Shown here: positions 51,911 to 60,025 of the stretch, piece after piece
Position numbering within the stretch: the stretch's first letter is position 1
How the letters are laid out: the number at the start of each line of letters is the position of its first letter
NCBI GenBank assembly: GCA_030615035.1
Contig: JAUXAC010000002.1
Location: 38,327-102,326, forward strand
Direction: 5' to 3'
DNA length: 64,000 nucleotides
From: Dehalococcoidia bacterium
GTDB lineage: Bacteria > Chloroflexota > Dehalococcoidia > Dehalococcoidales > RBG-16-60-22
Program-made: the position numbers and the translations under genes
The notes under the pieces: model-generated
Databases searched by the model: none
What the model was told of the DNA's origin: nothing
The model's input: the letters and a program-made list of their open reading frames with translations, nothing else

Positions 51911-51925
51911 TTTCCTCAGAGGAAA
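51911..51925. promoter_or_regulatory. Palindromic operator at the XRE gene start
   Basis: TTTCCTC-A-GAGGAAA, seven-base perfect arms, nine bases before the XRE start and including its GAGGAAAG ribosome-binding site. It probably mediates autorepression by the XRE protein. A second weak GAAACC/GGTTTC-like half lies just beyond. Confidence 0.5.
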
Positions 51926-52023
51926 CTTTTTGAAACCTTTCTCCGTATAGAAGTTGCCAAGCAGGCAACCCCCATTGTGCTACGGTTATTATAGCAAGAA
52001 AAAACTCTTGAGAGAAGCGAGCC

Positions 52024-52234
52024 ATGAGCGAGGTGGCGACAAAAGAAGGCGAAAACAATAAGGGCCTAGAACTCAAAATAACGCGTCTCCGGGCGGGGCT
52101 TAAGCAATACGAGTTGGCCGCCAAGGTCGGCAGCCCCGACGCAACTTTGCAAAATTGAGACAGGGAGGCGCGAGTTGCCTCCGGAATTACTTGAGCAAAT
52201 TTTAAGAGTGATTAAGGGGAATAGCAACACATAA
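52024..52234 (+). pseudogene. Small XRE-type HTH gene with a frameshift
   Basis: From ATG 52024 the frame reads MSEVATKEGENNKGL..., then LKQYELAAKVGSPDATLQN and stops at about 52158. In another frame from 52148 the missing second half continues as KIETGRRELPPELLEQILRV and ends at 52234. Joined, they give a complete ~69-residue HTH domain of the LAAKVGxPxATLSKIExGRR type. One base inserted or two deleted near 52146 splits it. It may be a decayed control gene, a sequencing error or a programmed frameshift. Confidence 0.65.
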
Positions 52235-52257
52235 GAACAAATCTGAATAGGTTTTGT

Positions 52258-52482
52258 ATGGGTAAGGGGAAAAGGTGTCAAGCACAACTTAGAGTTGAAA
52301 TACGGAGCCTTCCCACACCTGATACCGAGATCAGGATTGCCAGAGCAATTAGCATCCTGCTGACAGCAGCGGCAAGACATGCCGACCTGTCAGAAGAGGG
52401 CACGAATCCCGAAAAGGGGGAACCACCTCATCGGGTGCCTTCGGAGGATAGCCCAACTGTAAGTGAAGAAGTAGATGACTAA
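52258..52482 (+). CDS. Small hypothetical protein (74 aa)
   Basis: 74 residues: a basic N-terminus, a short hydrophobic helix (IRIARAISILLTAAARHA near 25-42) and an acidic, Pro-rich tail. It begins 24 bases after the broken HTH gene in the same direction. The hydrophobic patch and acidic tail recall small accessory proteins of mobile elements. The start (ATG) has only a weak ribosome-binding site, so the call is tentative. Confidence 0.4.
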   Translation: MGKGKRCQAQLRVEIRSLPTPDTEIRIARAISILLTAAARHADLSEEGTNPEKGEPPHRVPSEDSPTVSEEVDD

Positions 52483-52802
52483 GATTGCCATTATAGCCCA
52501 GCGGAGGGTTTCAATTTTGGGACTACGTTGGGCACATTAGGTAACTCAGTCCTGAAGAACTCCCTTAGAGAATAGGACGGAGCCGAAGTTTTGCTAGTTG
52601 TTGGCGAAGCTAACCGACAGGTCCAGGTCAAATAACCTTAAGGATGTGATCCATGAAACAAGCTAAAACCAAGTCAGGAATTTTTGTCCAAATCCTTGAC
52701 CAAGTTCCGTTCAGGTGTCCGTCCAAGAGCCTCATTGAATGTTGTTCATCATGTCCACGATAACAATAACAAGAAAAAAATATTGAAGGAGGAACTCATA
52801 CT
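52483..52802 (+). other. Leader region of the recombinase operon
   Basis: A 320-bp gap. A 36-codon frame at 52653-52763 (MKQAKTKSGIFVQILDQVPF...) resembles the start of some transposase-like proteins, but it is cut short and may be a remnant. The rest has no gene I can support. GAAGGAGG sits just before the next gene's ATG. Confidence 0.35.
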
Positions 52803-54173
52803 ATGGAGAAGCTATCATTAAAGAAAAAGCTGCTTGTTATTCGATTGTATTTAGAGGGCCTGTCCTATGGCGAAATTGCCGCCAGGGCCGGTGTTGGCAA
52901 GGGTACGGTAGCCAATATCATAACAGACTTGAAGTCAGGGCGGTTTCCCGAGTTTGGTGACCTACCTGAACAGCTAGAACTAATTCGAGAGCTCGCTATT
53001 GACCTGAGACGAACTAGACTTACACCCGTACAAGCCGCAGTGGGTGTTAGTGTTCTTTCTCGTCTTCAAGAGCTAGAGGTGGAGCCTGGCGAAATCGAAG
53101 GCCTTTCTGGTCTGTGCCGAACACTCAATGCTGATGGTGTCGATATCCAGTCTTTCATAAGAGCAGCTCTAGCCTTTGAAAAAGAGCGGGAACGTACCGG
53201 TCTCAGCGTTGAAGAACTTGAAATGAAAGTTCAGGGTTTGAAAGAGTCAGCCAGCCGGTTAGAACCACTGGCAAGAGAAGTGGCGGACAGCGAGGCTCAA
53301 CTAACTGAGCTTAATGCACAAAGTGAAAGCTTGATTGAAGAAGTAGCTGGGCTTGAAGAGCGTCACGAGATATTACAAGAGAAGGTGAGAGGCAAAGAAC
53401 AGCGAGAGACAGAACTATCGAATCGTGTAAGGGATCTCGAAGATAGAGCTCAGAGCGCTGATGAGCGGCTGACTACTGCCAGGAAAGACCTGAAGATGTT
53501 ATCCGGTATCGGTATGTCGCTGGATAACTTATCCGCATTCGCTCAACGACTTAAGGTAATAGCCCAACGTCATAGTATAAAGTTCGGAGTCTTATACAGC
53601 AGGCTAATGGATGAGCTTGAGCAGTTGGACGAAGGTTTGGGGTTGGACACAATTACGAAGGCTAAAAAGCAAGAACTATGTAGGATAGAAGATACGTTGC
53701 TTAAGGCAAAAGAGGAATCGGTGGGAATTAGCAGTACTAATGAAAAGCTGCGGCAGGAGCGATCCAGTTTGAAGGCAGCACTGTTAGAGGAACGAAGGCA
53801 TGTTGTCACGGATATAAAAGCTATCAACACGACTGCCAGAAGCACTATTACCAAGCTGAAACAAGACTTAAGTTCCGGTATAGGTGAGAGTATTACCGAG
53901 ATCAACAAGCTCAGGAATCAGGCATTAGACCTGGGCAAGGAACTGGGCCACTTTGAAAGTGTAGTCAAGTCAAATCAGTGGCTTCAGGAGCTGCTTGCTT
54001 TGGTCAAAGGTGAGGACAGCGTCAGCTGCGGTCAGGCCAGAGTCATTGGGCTTACAGTACTACGTGGGATATTGGCTTTAATACACTGGCGCTATGACGA
54101 GATTGGGCTGCCCCAACTACTCACAACGAAAATAACCGCAGCGGTCGATGAACTAGAGCGATGGAAACCATGA
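52803..54173 (+). CDS. HTH and coiled-coil protein
   Basis: 456 residues. Residues ~8-45 form a helix-turn-helix (RLYLEGLSYGEIAARAGVGK, then GTVANIITDLKSG) like those of resolvase or sigma-type DNA-binding domains. A conserved-looking linker to about 125 is followed by long coiled coils (about 130-255 and 300-350) rich in Glu, Leu, Arg and Lys, and an Ala/Leu-rich helical end. The plan resembles structural DNA-binding or kinetochore-like proteins such as partition or recombination accessory factors. It is the first of four overlapping genes (13-bp overlap with the next). The family is not known to me. Confidence 0.7.
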   Translation: MEKLSLKKKLLVIRLYLEGLSYGEIAARAGVGKGTVANIITDLKSGRFPEFGDLPEQLELIRELAIDLRRTRLTPVQAAVGVSVLSRLQELEVEPGEIEGLSGLCRTLNADGVDIQSFIRAALAFEKERERTGLSVEELEMKVQGLKESASRLEPLAREVADSEAQLTELNAQSESLIEEVAGLEERHEILQEKVRGKEQRETELSNRVRDLEDRAQSADERLTTARKDLKMLSGIGMSLDNLSAFAQRLKVIAQRHSIKFGVLYSRLMDELEQLDEGLGLDTITKAKKQELCRIEDTLLKAKEESVGISSTNEKLRQERSSLKAALLEERRHVVTDIKAINTTARSTITKLKQDLSSGIGESITEINKLRNQALDLGKELGHFESVVKSNQWLQELLALVKGEDSVSCGQARVIGLTVLRGILALIHWRYDEIGLPQLLTTKITAAVDELERWKP

Positions 54174-54793
54174 GCAGTTATAGTCAGACTATTGAAACCC
54201 TGCGCGTCCAGGCTAGGGACCTGGTAACAGCGCTTAAATCCATGGCAGAGGTTTTTGCTCAAGAGGCGGTGCGACTGTTTCGGCACGACCAGCTCGTGTG
54301 TCTTCACAGCCTAAAGGTCAGAGTGTTGCATGAGGTAGACAAGGTCCAGAGTATGGAAACGGCCGCAAGTTACGCGTTTACTAAGGCAACTCTCCTGACG
54401 GGTACGGCCAAGTTAGCTCTCGGCGGGCTAGTGGCAGTTGTGGCTCACAGCCGCAAAGCGCTTTCTGTAGGGGCACATCTGGCTCATAGTGACCTGTCCA
54501 AAAACCAGCCATTCGGTACCGTGCTGGTTGCGATAGGACCTGGGGGCCTGCCAGACGACATAATACTCATCCCGTTGTCCCGTTTATCCCGCGAATCGGG
54601 CAAGACGGAGCCGGATGTTGAAGCCGTACTAAAGGCTGCTGGATACCTTCCCATGACATCTGAAACATTCTCCAGGTTTATGAATGATCTGGAAGGCAAA
54701 GTGCTTGATGGTTCCATGTCTTTGCCCGTGACCCTTGAGCAGATCTCCAGCGGGTTAACTTTTGATCAAGGTAGCAGTGGGAATTATGGCTAA
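54161..54793 (+). CDS. Unknown protein of the recombinase operon (210 aa)
   Basis: 210 residues. A helical N-terminal half (residues 1-90, with an Ala/Leu/Gly-rich stretch LLTGTAKLALGGLVAVVAHS near 78-97) precedes a mixed alpha/beta half containing GTVLVAIGPGGLPDDIILIP near 118-137. It overlaps the gene before by 13 bp and the recombinase by eight. I recognise no family; tight coupling makes a partner role to the recombinase or the HTH protein likely. Confidence 0.6.
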   Translation: METMSSYSQTIETLRVQARDLVTALKSMAEVFAQEAVRLFRHDQLVCLHSLKVRVLHEVDKVQSMETAASYAFTKATLLTGTAKLALGGLVAVVAHSRKALSVGAHLAHSDLSKNQPFGTVLVAIGPGGLPDDIILIPLSRLSRESGKTEPDVEAVLKAAGYLPMTSETFSRFMNDLEGKVLDGSMSLPVTLEQISSGLTFDQGSSGNYG

Positions 54794-55493
54794 AGCTTAT
54801 CTTGAGCTTAATGAAATAGAACTGTTGGAACAAGCAGCTGAGTACCTGCGGGATAAGCTCCTTGTCAGGCTGCTGTTTCATCTCGGCTGTCGCATCTCCG
54901 AGGCTTTAGGAATCACGGTTAGTGATATTGACTTTGACCAGAGTACAGTGACTATTGAGCACCTGAAGACAAGGCTTAAGCTGTCCTGCCCCCGGTGCGG
55001 TGACAGATTAAGTAGAACTGCCAAATTTTGCCCGGGCTGTGGCGGTAGGGTAGAAAAAGCAGTGGCCGAAGAAAGGGAGCATCGCCGCAAGCGGACTTTA
55101 CCGATAGATGAAGATACTCTGAAGATGCTGAGGGAATACGTTAATCGTGGTGGTCCCGTAAGGACTAATAGTAAGCGGCTTCTCTTTGGATTAAGCCGCG
55201 GTCGAGCCTGGCTAATAATTAGAGAGTGCGCCGGGAGGGCAGGGCTGGGCCAGCTGGTTAACCCTGAGACCGGCGATGTTAGGGGTATCAGCCCTCATCG
55301 GCTGCGCGATGCCTTTGCTATCCTAGCCATAAAACTCGATGATTCTGGCGATGGCCTGAGGCTGCTTCAAGAACACCTTGGCCACCAGAGCATTACCACC
55401 ACCATGAGATACCGCAAGATATCTGGTGATGAGCAAAAGGAGTGGTATGAAAGACTCTGGAAGAAAAAAGAGGTAAAACCGGATGGATCTTAG
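54786..55493 (+). CDS. Minimal tyrosine recombinase with an inserted zinc ribbon
   Basis: About 235 residues and almost only a catalytic domain. Catalytic residues are visible: R36 in LGCRISEAL, H171 and R174 in SPHRLRDAF, H200 in LGHQSITTTM and Y209 in RYRK. At residues 68-85 a four-cysteine ribbon CPRCG...CPGCG is inserted between the strand TVTIEHLKTR and the strand RKRTLPID, i.e. in the beta2-beta3 hairpin that normally carries the catalytic lysine. The usual N-terminal core-binding domain is missing, so another operon protein may supply DNA binding. ATG 54786 has GTGGGA upstream. Confidence 0.85.
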   Translation: MAKAYLELNEIELLEQAAEYLRDKLLVRLLFHLGCRISEALGITVSDIDFDQSTVTIEHLKTRLKLSCPRCGDRLSRTAKFCPGCGGRVEKAVAEEREHRRKRTLPIDEDTLKMLREYVNRGGPVRTNSKRLLFGLSRGRAWLIIRECAGRAGLGQLVNPETGDVRGISPHRLRDAFAILAIKLDDSGDGLRLLQEHLGHQSITTTMRYRKISGDEQKEWYERLWKKKEVKPDGS

Positions 55494-56031
55494 GCCGGTA
55501 CTAGGTGGTTTTATCCGGCCTTTCGGAACTGCCTGGTTCGTTATTGAGTTTCTTAAAGGAAATGGGCCGGAAGACTCAAAACAGATAGGCCCTGATATCG
55601 GGGCTCCGATGACTGATATTCACTTTGAGTATAAAAGTGCCCTGCACCGAGCTCATGCCAGGCATGCAGCAGAAAGGGAGGAAGAGAGACGAATAAAAAA
55701 AGGGCGGCCCGCCTTTACTGAAGAAGAATACGCCGAGCGACTACAGTACTTCCTCAGCCGCATCCCATATAAATTACACAAGATGCGATATGCGAGCTTC
55801 ACTCGGTATTTTGGCCACTTGAAACGACTTGGGTGGGTTGAGGTCACTGGCAAGACCGAGCCATCAGCGATCCAGGACAATTACCCTCCAGCGCCATCCC
55901 GGGTATTTTACCGCCTCACTAATGCCGGCTGGAAGGCATCCATGGTTGAAATATCCGACCCCGTCATGACTCTCTACCAATACTCTAGAGAGCAACGTAG
56001 TGCTAAAATAAGCCGCTACGCCAGCTATTAA
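55483..56031 (+). CDS. Basic protein of the recombinase operon, possibly winged helix
   Basis: 182 residues, basic and aromatic-rich. The central part (EEEYAERLQYFLSRIPYKLH, then RYASFTRYFGHLKRLGWVEV near residues 101-120) looks like a winged-helix DNA-binding domain, and FYRLTNAGWKAS near 144-155 resembles the wing ending seen in such domains. The start overlaps the recombinase by 11 bp. A role in DNA binding is inferred; the family is unknown to me. Confidence 0.6.
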   Translation: MDLRPVLGGFIRPFGTAWFVIEFLKGNGPEDSKQIGPDIGAPMTDIHFEYKSALHRAHARHAAEREEERRIKKGRPAFTEEEYAERLQYFLSRIPYKLHKMRYASFTRYFGHLKRLGWVEVTGKTEPSAIQDNYPPAPSRVFYRLTNAGWKASMVEISDPVMTLYQYSREQRSAKISRYASY

Positions 56032-56121
56032 GGTAGAAAATCATTAGTCCACATCTAGAACCGCCCCATTTTTGATTACAGAGTCACTACCAAACGCAGG
56101 TATGATTTTGGAGAGAGAAAT

Positions 56122-56207
56122 GGAATTGAACAGAAATGACTTCTGTTCAAAGGGGTGACAGAACAAGCAATTGTTACCTAATACAACCTGGACTTCTGTA
56201 CAATTCC
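56122..56207. repeat. Set of direct and inverted repeats after the recombinase operon
   Basis: TTGAACAGAA and TTCTGTTCAA (10-bp perfect arms, 5-bp centre ATGAC) lie at 56126-56150. GACTTCTGTTCAA recurs as GACTTCTGTACAA at 56191-56203 (12 of 13). GGAATTGAACAGAA (56122-56135) also pairs inverted with TTCTGTACAATTCC (56194-56207), 13 of 14. The array, starting 91 bp after the operon, could be a recombinase crossover site, an operator or an attachment site. Confidence 0.7.
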
Positions 56208-56221
56208 TGTGGGGCCGCTTC

Positions 56222-57139
56222 TCAGCGGTAGTGTCGCTCTAACCCAGAGATATACTTTATCCCAACCTTGTTGGCATTCTGACCCAACCACTCACTGAAA
56301 CGCGTTGGCGCCGTTGGCTCGCCTTCGGAAACGAGGAGATTCGACATCAACCCCTCAATTTCGTCTTTAGTTATCATCACATCTTTGACCGCGTAGCCAA
56401 TCAACCTGGCAAGGAAAAGTGCCAGCCTAGGTCTGACATGAACGATCTTAGCTCTGCTATCTATCTTGCTGGCAATAAGTCGAACCAGTTCGTCGAATGT
56501 GAAAACCTCCGGACCAACGGCGTCCATAATTATGCTGTCATCTTTATGCCCTGCCGTGACGGCTATCTCAGCGATGTCCTCCACGAAGACCGGCTGAATT
56601 CGGTAATCCCCTGAGCCAAAAACAGCAAATATCGGGAACCTCCTGAGAAGCCAGGCAATATTGTTAATGAGAATGCCCTCTCGCCCAAAGATAACGGTTG
56701 GCCGGATGATGGCATAGGATAGTTTTGAATGGGTGATAGCCTTCTCCAGGAGTGCTTTCCCCCTGAAATAAGGAAAAGGTGATTCTTCAGAAGGGTTCGT
56801 GATGCTGATGTGAACGATTCGACGGATGCCGACTTCCTCCGCCGCAGTAATGAGTATTTTGCTGTTCTCCACAGCTTTGTCAAATGAGACGTAGCCATGT
56901 GGAAAGCGAACCCAGTAGGTGTTGTACAGGGTCTTTGCCCCTCGGAGACTTTCCGTCAATTCTCTGGGTTTGTCGAAGTCGAACGGGAAAGCCTCCACTT
57001 GACGATCAAACGCGCTTTCACGGTCAACCCGATTGGTTAGAGTTCTGACTCTTTTCCCCATAGTAAGAAGCCGCTGTGTTATATATTTGCCTGTGTAACT
57101 GAAAGCTCCCGTCACCACATTCAATTCGGCAGTTTCCAT
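56222..57139 (-). CDS. NmrA/SDR-type NAD(P)-binding protein
   Basis: About 305 residues of the atypical SDR type. The N-terminus METAELNVVTGAFSYTGKYI holds the glycine motif (TGAFSYTG), and the following R-rich loop suggests NADP binding. No catalytic YxxxK pair is clear, as in NmrA-like redox sensors and NDUFA9/complex I assembly-type proteins. ATG 57139 has GTGGGG upstream and is preferred to the start 14 codons before, which lies across a long hairpin. It may be cotranscribed with the membrane gene upstream. Confidence 0.7.
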   Translation of the reverse strand: METAELNVVTGAFSYTGKYITQRLLTMGKRVRTLTNRVDRESAFDRQVEAFPFDFDKPRELTESLRGAKTLYNTYWVRFPHGYVSFDKAVENSKILITAAEEVGIRRIVHISITNPSEESPFPYFRGKALLEKAITHSKLSYAIIRPTVIFGREGILINNIAWLLRRFPIFAVFGSGDYRIQPVFVEDIAEIAVTAGHKDDSIIMDAVGPEVFTFDELVRLIASKIDSRAKIVHVRPRLALFLARLIGYAVKDVMITKDEIEGLMSNLLVSEGEPTAPTRFSEWLGQNANKVGIKYISGLERHYR

Positions 57140-57163
57140 GTCCCCACTTTCTAGTATATTGCT

Positions 57164-57195
57164 AGGGGATCGGGGGTTCAAACCCCCGATCCCCT
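57164..57195. terminator. Perfect 15-bp inverted repeat with a T-run on the plus strand
   Basis: AGGGGATCGGGGGTT, a two-base gap (CA), then AACCCCCGATCCCCT, followed by TTTTT on the plus strand. It looks like an intrinsic terminator for plus-strand transcripts, although the adjacent genes are on the minus strand. It covers the last codons of the 105-aa gene. It may stop antisense transcription. Confidence 0.55.
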
Positions 57196-57495
57196 TTTTT
57201 GCCTAATCCTCCGAAAACAATAGTAGATTATGCACGAAAGGAAAAATGTATATATGAGTATTGGCAGAATTAGAACCAAGAATATCGCTAGTACATCACC
57301 AAAGTCACCCCTAATGAGCTGTTCCCAAAGATGTCTGCCGAAATACACCCCTCCAAAAGGTATTAGCAGCGGTGGTGGGGGTGGACCGCCAGATCCAGGG
57401 GGTGCACCTGTTGCCATAAGGATTCTATGAATCCAAATTGAAGGAGCTAACAAGAATACTACCAACCATATTGGGAGAAATTGCTTCCACTTCAT
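57178..57495 (-). CDS. Small membrane protein (105 aa)
   Basis: 105 residues: N-terminal helix (FLPIWLVVFLLAPSIWI), a Gly/Pro-rich loop (GAPPGSGGPPPPPLLIPFGG near 31-50), then helices near 68-95 and a basic end. Its last codons run into the inverted repeat at 57164-57195. It starts three bases after the stop of the 257-aa membrane protein upstream, so they are probably one unit. Unknown function. Confidence 0.6.
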   Translation of the reverse strand: MKWKQFLPIWLVVFLLAPSIWIHRILMATGAPPGSGGPPPPPLLIPFGGVYFGRHLWEQLIRGDFGDVLAIFLVLILPILIYTFFLSCIIYYCFRRIRQKRGSGV

Positions 57496-57498
57496 ACC

Positions 57499-58272
57499 TT
57501 ACTCAATCACCTTGATTGTACAGGGGACTGTGCCGTAATCCTTGGCATCAATCTCCACGCCGATTTCAAAGGTATATTGCCCCGGCTCGACATCTTGAGA
57601 GATTTCTATAACGAGGACTTGTGCAATCGTCCTTGGCCCATGCCATTGTATGCTGTGCTTGACTTCTATTCCGGCAGGTGTGTTAATCGCTTCAAGGTTT
57701 ATGCTGCTGATGTCTTGCCCTGGTATTCTCACATAGACAATGTTGTTTCTGCCTTCACCGGCCTTGGTTTCGATATAAGCCCTGTATGTAATATGAATAT
57801 CGCCACTCAGAACCTCTTCATTTGTTTGAATCGGTGGCCAGAGATTTTCAACTCCCTCTTGGTGGAAATTTGCCCTGTATATCGGGCCACCCGGGGTCGG
57901 CATAATGTCGTCAGGTCGCTCTGGCCCCGGCCTTGCAGATGGATAAGGTGGTGGTTCTGGCGTAGCTGTCGGTATCGGAGTGAAAAGACCATGAAAAGCA
58001 GGGAAAATCAAGAGTAGCCCGGCAAATACAACAACGGTCAGAGCTAGCCAATACCATCTTACTTGCCATCTTTTCTTCAGAAGCAAATACCCGCCGTATA
58101 CTACCTGGGATGCCCCAGCTAAGAGAACTATTATCAGCTTGATGGCAAATGGCCCGGGGAAAACCCAGTAAAAGAGGAATACCGGGGGATAAAACGGGAA
58201 GAAGGCGCCAAGAAGACATACTATGCCATGAATGATTAAAAGCCCGGATAACATATATATCAGATATGTCAT
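57499..58272 (-). CDS. Membrane protein with a C-terminal extracytoplasmic beta domain
   Basis: 257 residues. Three hydrophobic helices lie near 5-30, 35-62 and 70-95. After a Pro-rich stretch (PIPTATPEPPPYPSARPGPE near 97-116), a beta-rich domain of ~130 residues begins (IYRANFHQEGVENLWP) and ends with NYTFEIG-like strands. The start follows the lipoprotein genes. I recognise no family; the domain may be Ig- or DUF-like. Confidence 0.6.
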   Translation of the reverse strand: MTYLIYMLSGLLIIHGIVCLLGAFFPFYPPVFLFYWVFPGPFAIKLIIVLLAGASQVVYGGYLLLKKRWQVRWYWLALTVVVFAGLLLIFPAFHGLFTPIPTATPEPPPYPSARPGPERPDDIMPTPGGPIYRANFHQEGVENLWPPIQTNEEVLSGDIHITYRAYIETKAGEGRNNIVYVRIPGQDISSINLEAINTPAGIEVKHSIQWHGPRTIAQVLVIEISQDVEPGQYTFEIGVEIDAKDYGTVPCTIKVIE

Positions 58273-58344
58273 TGCTTCTGCCTCCTTCCGAATTTTACCA
58301 GATGACCTAGGCCGGTCTCATGGATTATTTTCCATCCTAGGGAT

Positions 58345-59241
58345 TCAATCTTTAATGGTCTCACGGTGAATTTCCTCAGTACTATTTTCGGCGATGTCCT
58401 TGAGCTTCTTGTATATTTCATTAAGTGGATAGGGCATGTCGGGGTATGACATATCACCATCATAGGTTAAATAGCCAGAAGCTCTTACCGTCTTAGTTAA
58501 ATCTTGATAATCAATAGAGATGGTACAATTCATATCCGTCTGAGGCACGCTTGACCAGCTATAGCTCTCGTCTAGCCCGTCAAAATGGCTGTCCCTGAAA
58601 AACTCTATTAAACTGCTAAGCTCTTCTTCTGGGAGTTGCCCCTTTCTCTTTATTCTGATGGCTGGGCTTCCTGGCGTTGGGAACCGTAATCCCTTTTCTT
58701 CAATGTACCTGACAGCCCCATCTTCAAAAATAATAAGTTGACTTTGCTCTCCACGCATAGTATAGGCAACTTCCATCGTAATAACTTGAGAGCCGTGAGC
58801 TGGAGTGGGTCCCCGTGTTAGTCTGCCAGGCAACAACTCAACATGTACTACTTCCTGTGTATCCCGGTCAAAGGCTACACTGATACTCAATCGTACTGGC
58901 TCTCCAACACGGATGTAAACCTGCGGATGGATAGTCACCGTCTGTGAAAGATATAAACGATCTGAAGGAAGATTCCCGTCAGCTATTTCTTCATAGTCCA
59001 ACGGATGCCACTCCGTTGCCTTAGAGTCCTCCCAGCCCAGAGCTACCCATCTCACTTCTATCTCATACTTACTTTCATTTTCCAGGTATCTCAATGCTTC
59101 AGGAGTATTGAGCGCTATCTCAATAAATCTGTCCTTCTCCTTGTCTGTTAACGGCTTTATACCTTTAGGTTGCCCACAACCACCCACAAGGAGAGCCATT
59201 ACTACCAGCAGACTTGCTGCCAACCATAACCTTTTCTTCAC
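58345..59241 (-). CDS. Lipoprotein of unknown function
   Basis: 298 residues. The signal peptide MKKRLWLAASLLVVMALLVG ends in a lipobox LVGGC (acylated Cys near 22), so the mature protein is tethered to the outer face of the membrane. The rest is a beta-rich soluble domain with a repeated acidic pattern but no known motif. It is the most distal of four related minus-strand envelope genes that end at 61497. Confidence 0.7.
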   Translation of the reverse strand: MKKRLWLAASLLVVMALLVGGCGQPKGIKPLTDKEKDRFIEIALNTPEALRYLENESKYEIEVRWVALGWEDSKATEWHPLDYEEIADGNLPSDRLYLSQTVTIHPQVYIRVGEPVRLSISVAFDRDTQEVVHVELLPGRLTRGPTPAHGSQVITMEVAYTMRGEQSQLIIFEDGAVRYIEEKGLRFPTPGSPAIRIKRKGQLPEEELSSLIEFFRDSHFDGLDESYSWSSVPQTDMNCTISIDYQDLTKTVRASGYLTYDGDMSYPDMPYPLNEIYKKLKDIAENSTEEIHRETIKD

Positions 59242-59245
59242 CTTC

Positions 59246-59289
59246 TAACCTCACCCCCTCAGTCCCCCTCTCCTTTAAAGGAGAACGTG
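59246..59289 (-). repeat. Fragment of the interspersed repeat, copy 10
   Basis: Inverted partial copy with CTCACCCCCTCAGTCCCCCT and CTCCTTTAAAGGAG, corresponding to the second hairpin only. It lies just upstream of a lipoprotein gene and is the last member I find in the window. Confidence 0.6.
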
Positions 59290-59359
59290 GATTCGAACCC
59301 ACCCCACCGTTACCATCAAAGGCAGGAAATAATCTTCCTTTTATTTATCTACTGTGATG

Positions 59360-59998
59360 TTACTGGTTCCGTGATGCGGCAGCAATTTTCTCTTCAACTG
59401 TGGAGATATTCGTCGTTTGCCCTTTATAGTCGGTCAGGATACCATCTTTGAAATCGTACTTGCCAGGAATACTGGCGGTAACCCGGTAATAAGAGCGAGG
59501 GTCAATCCCTTCGGGAGCTGTTGCCATGAACTCTTCGGGAGGACGGTGTAAGCAAAGGAGGGTTTTTTCACCAACAGTGAACAGCGGATCACTGTCCATG
59601 ATCATATAGGTGTCACCAACTTTCCCACCCCATACACAAACGGCAATAAACTCAGACTCAGGCTCGCCATACAGATATCGCTCGGTCTGAACAATAACAT
59701 CCTGGTAGATAATCTCTCCCATCGGGTTCTTACCCCACTTGGCAGGTAGAATCTCCGTTACCTTGCCGATGACTATAGCATCTGAATGTTCTATGCAATC
59801 ATCTATAGTAAATGCTGGAAACGAACCACTTACCATGGTGCCTTTATCCCCTTCTTCCGGTATTACTTTAGTGGTTTTTGGTGTTGGTGCCGGGGCTGGG
59901 GCAGGTGCCGGCATTGGCGGCGGTGGTGCGGCACAGGAAACAGGCACCTGCAAGCATATTAGCACAAGTCCTATTACGATTATCATCTTTTTCTTCAT
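59360..59998 (-). CDS. Lipoprotein with a Pro/Ala linker
   Basis: 212 residues: signal peptide with lipobox VPVSC (Cys near 22), a Pro/Ala linker of about 20 residues (PAPAPAPAPTPK), then a soluble domain (FPAFTIDDCIEHSDAIVIGK, GEKTLLCLHRPPEE) with an alpha/beta pattern. No catalytic motif is recognised. It shares its front end with two neighbouring lipoproteins, so these genes may have arisen by duplication of the anchor module. Confidence 0.7.
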   Translation of the reverse strand: MKKKMIIVIGLVLICLQVPVSCAAPPPPMPAPAPAPAPTPKTTKVIPEEGDKGTMVSGSFPAFTIDDCIEHSDAIVIGKVTEILPAKWGKNPMGEIIYQDVIVQTERYLYGEPESEFIAVCVWGGKVGDTYMIMDSDPLFTVGEKTLLCLHRPPEEFMATAPEGIDPRSYYRVTASIPGKYDFKDGILTDYKGQTTNISTVEEKIAAASRNQ

Positions 59999-60025
59999 AG
60001 TAACCTCCTATAAGTTTATTGTCGA

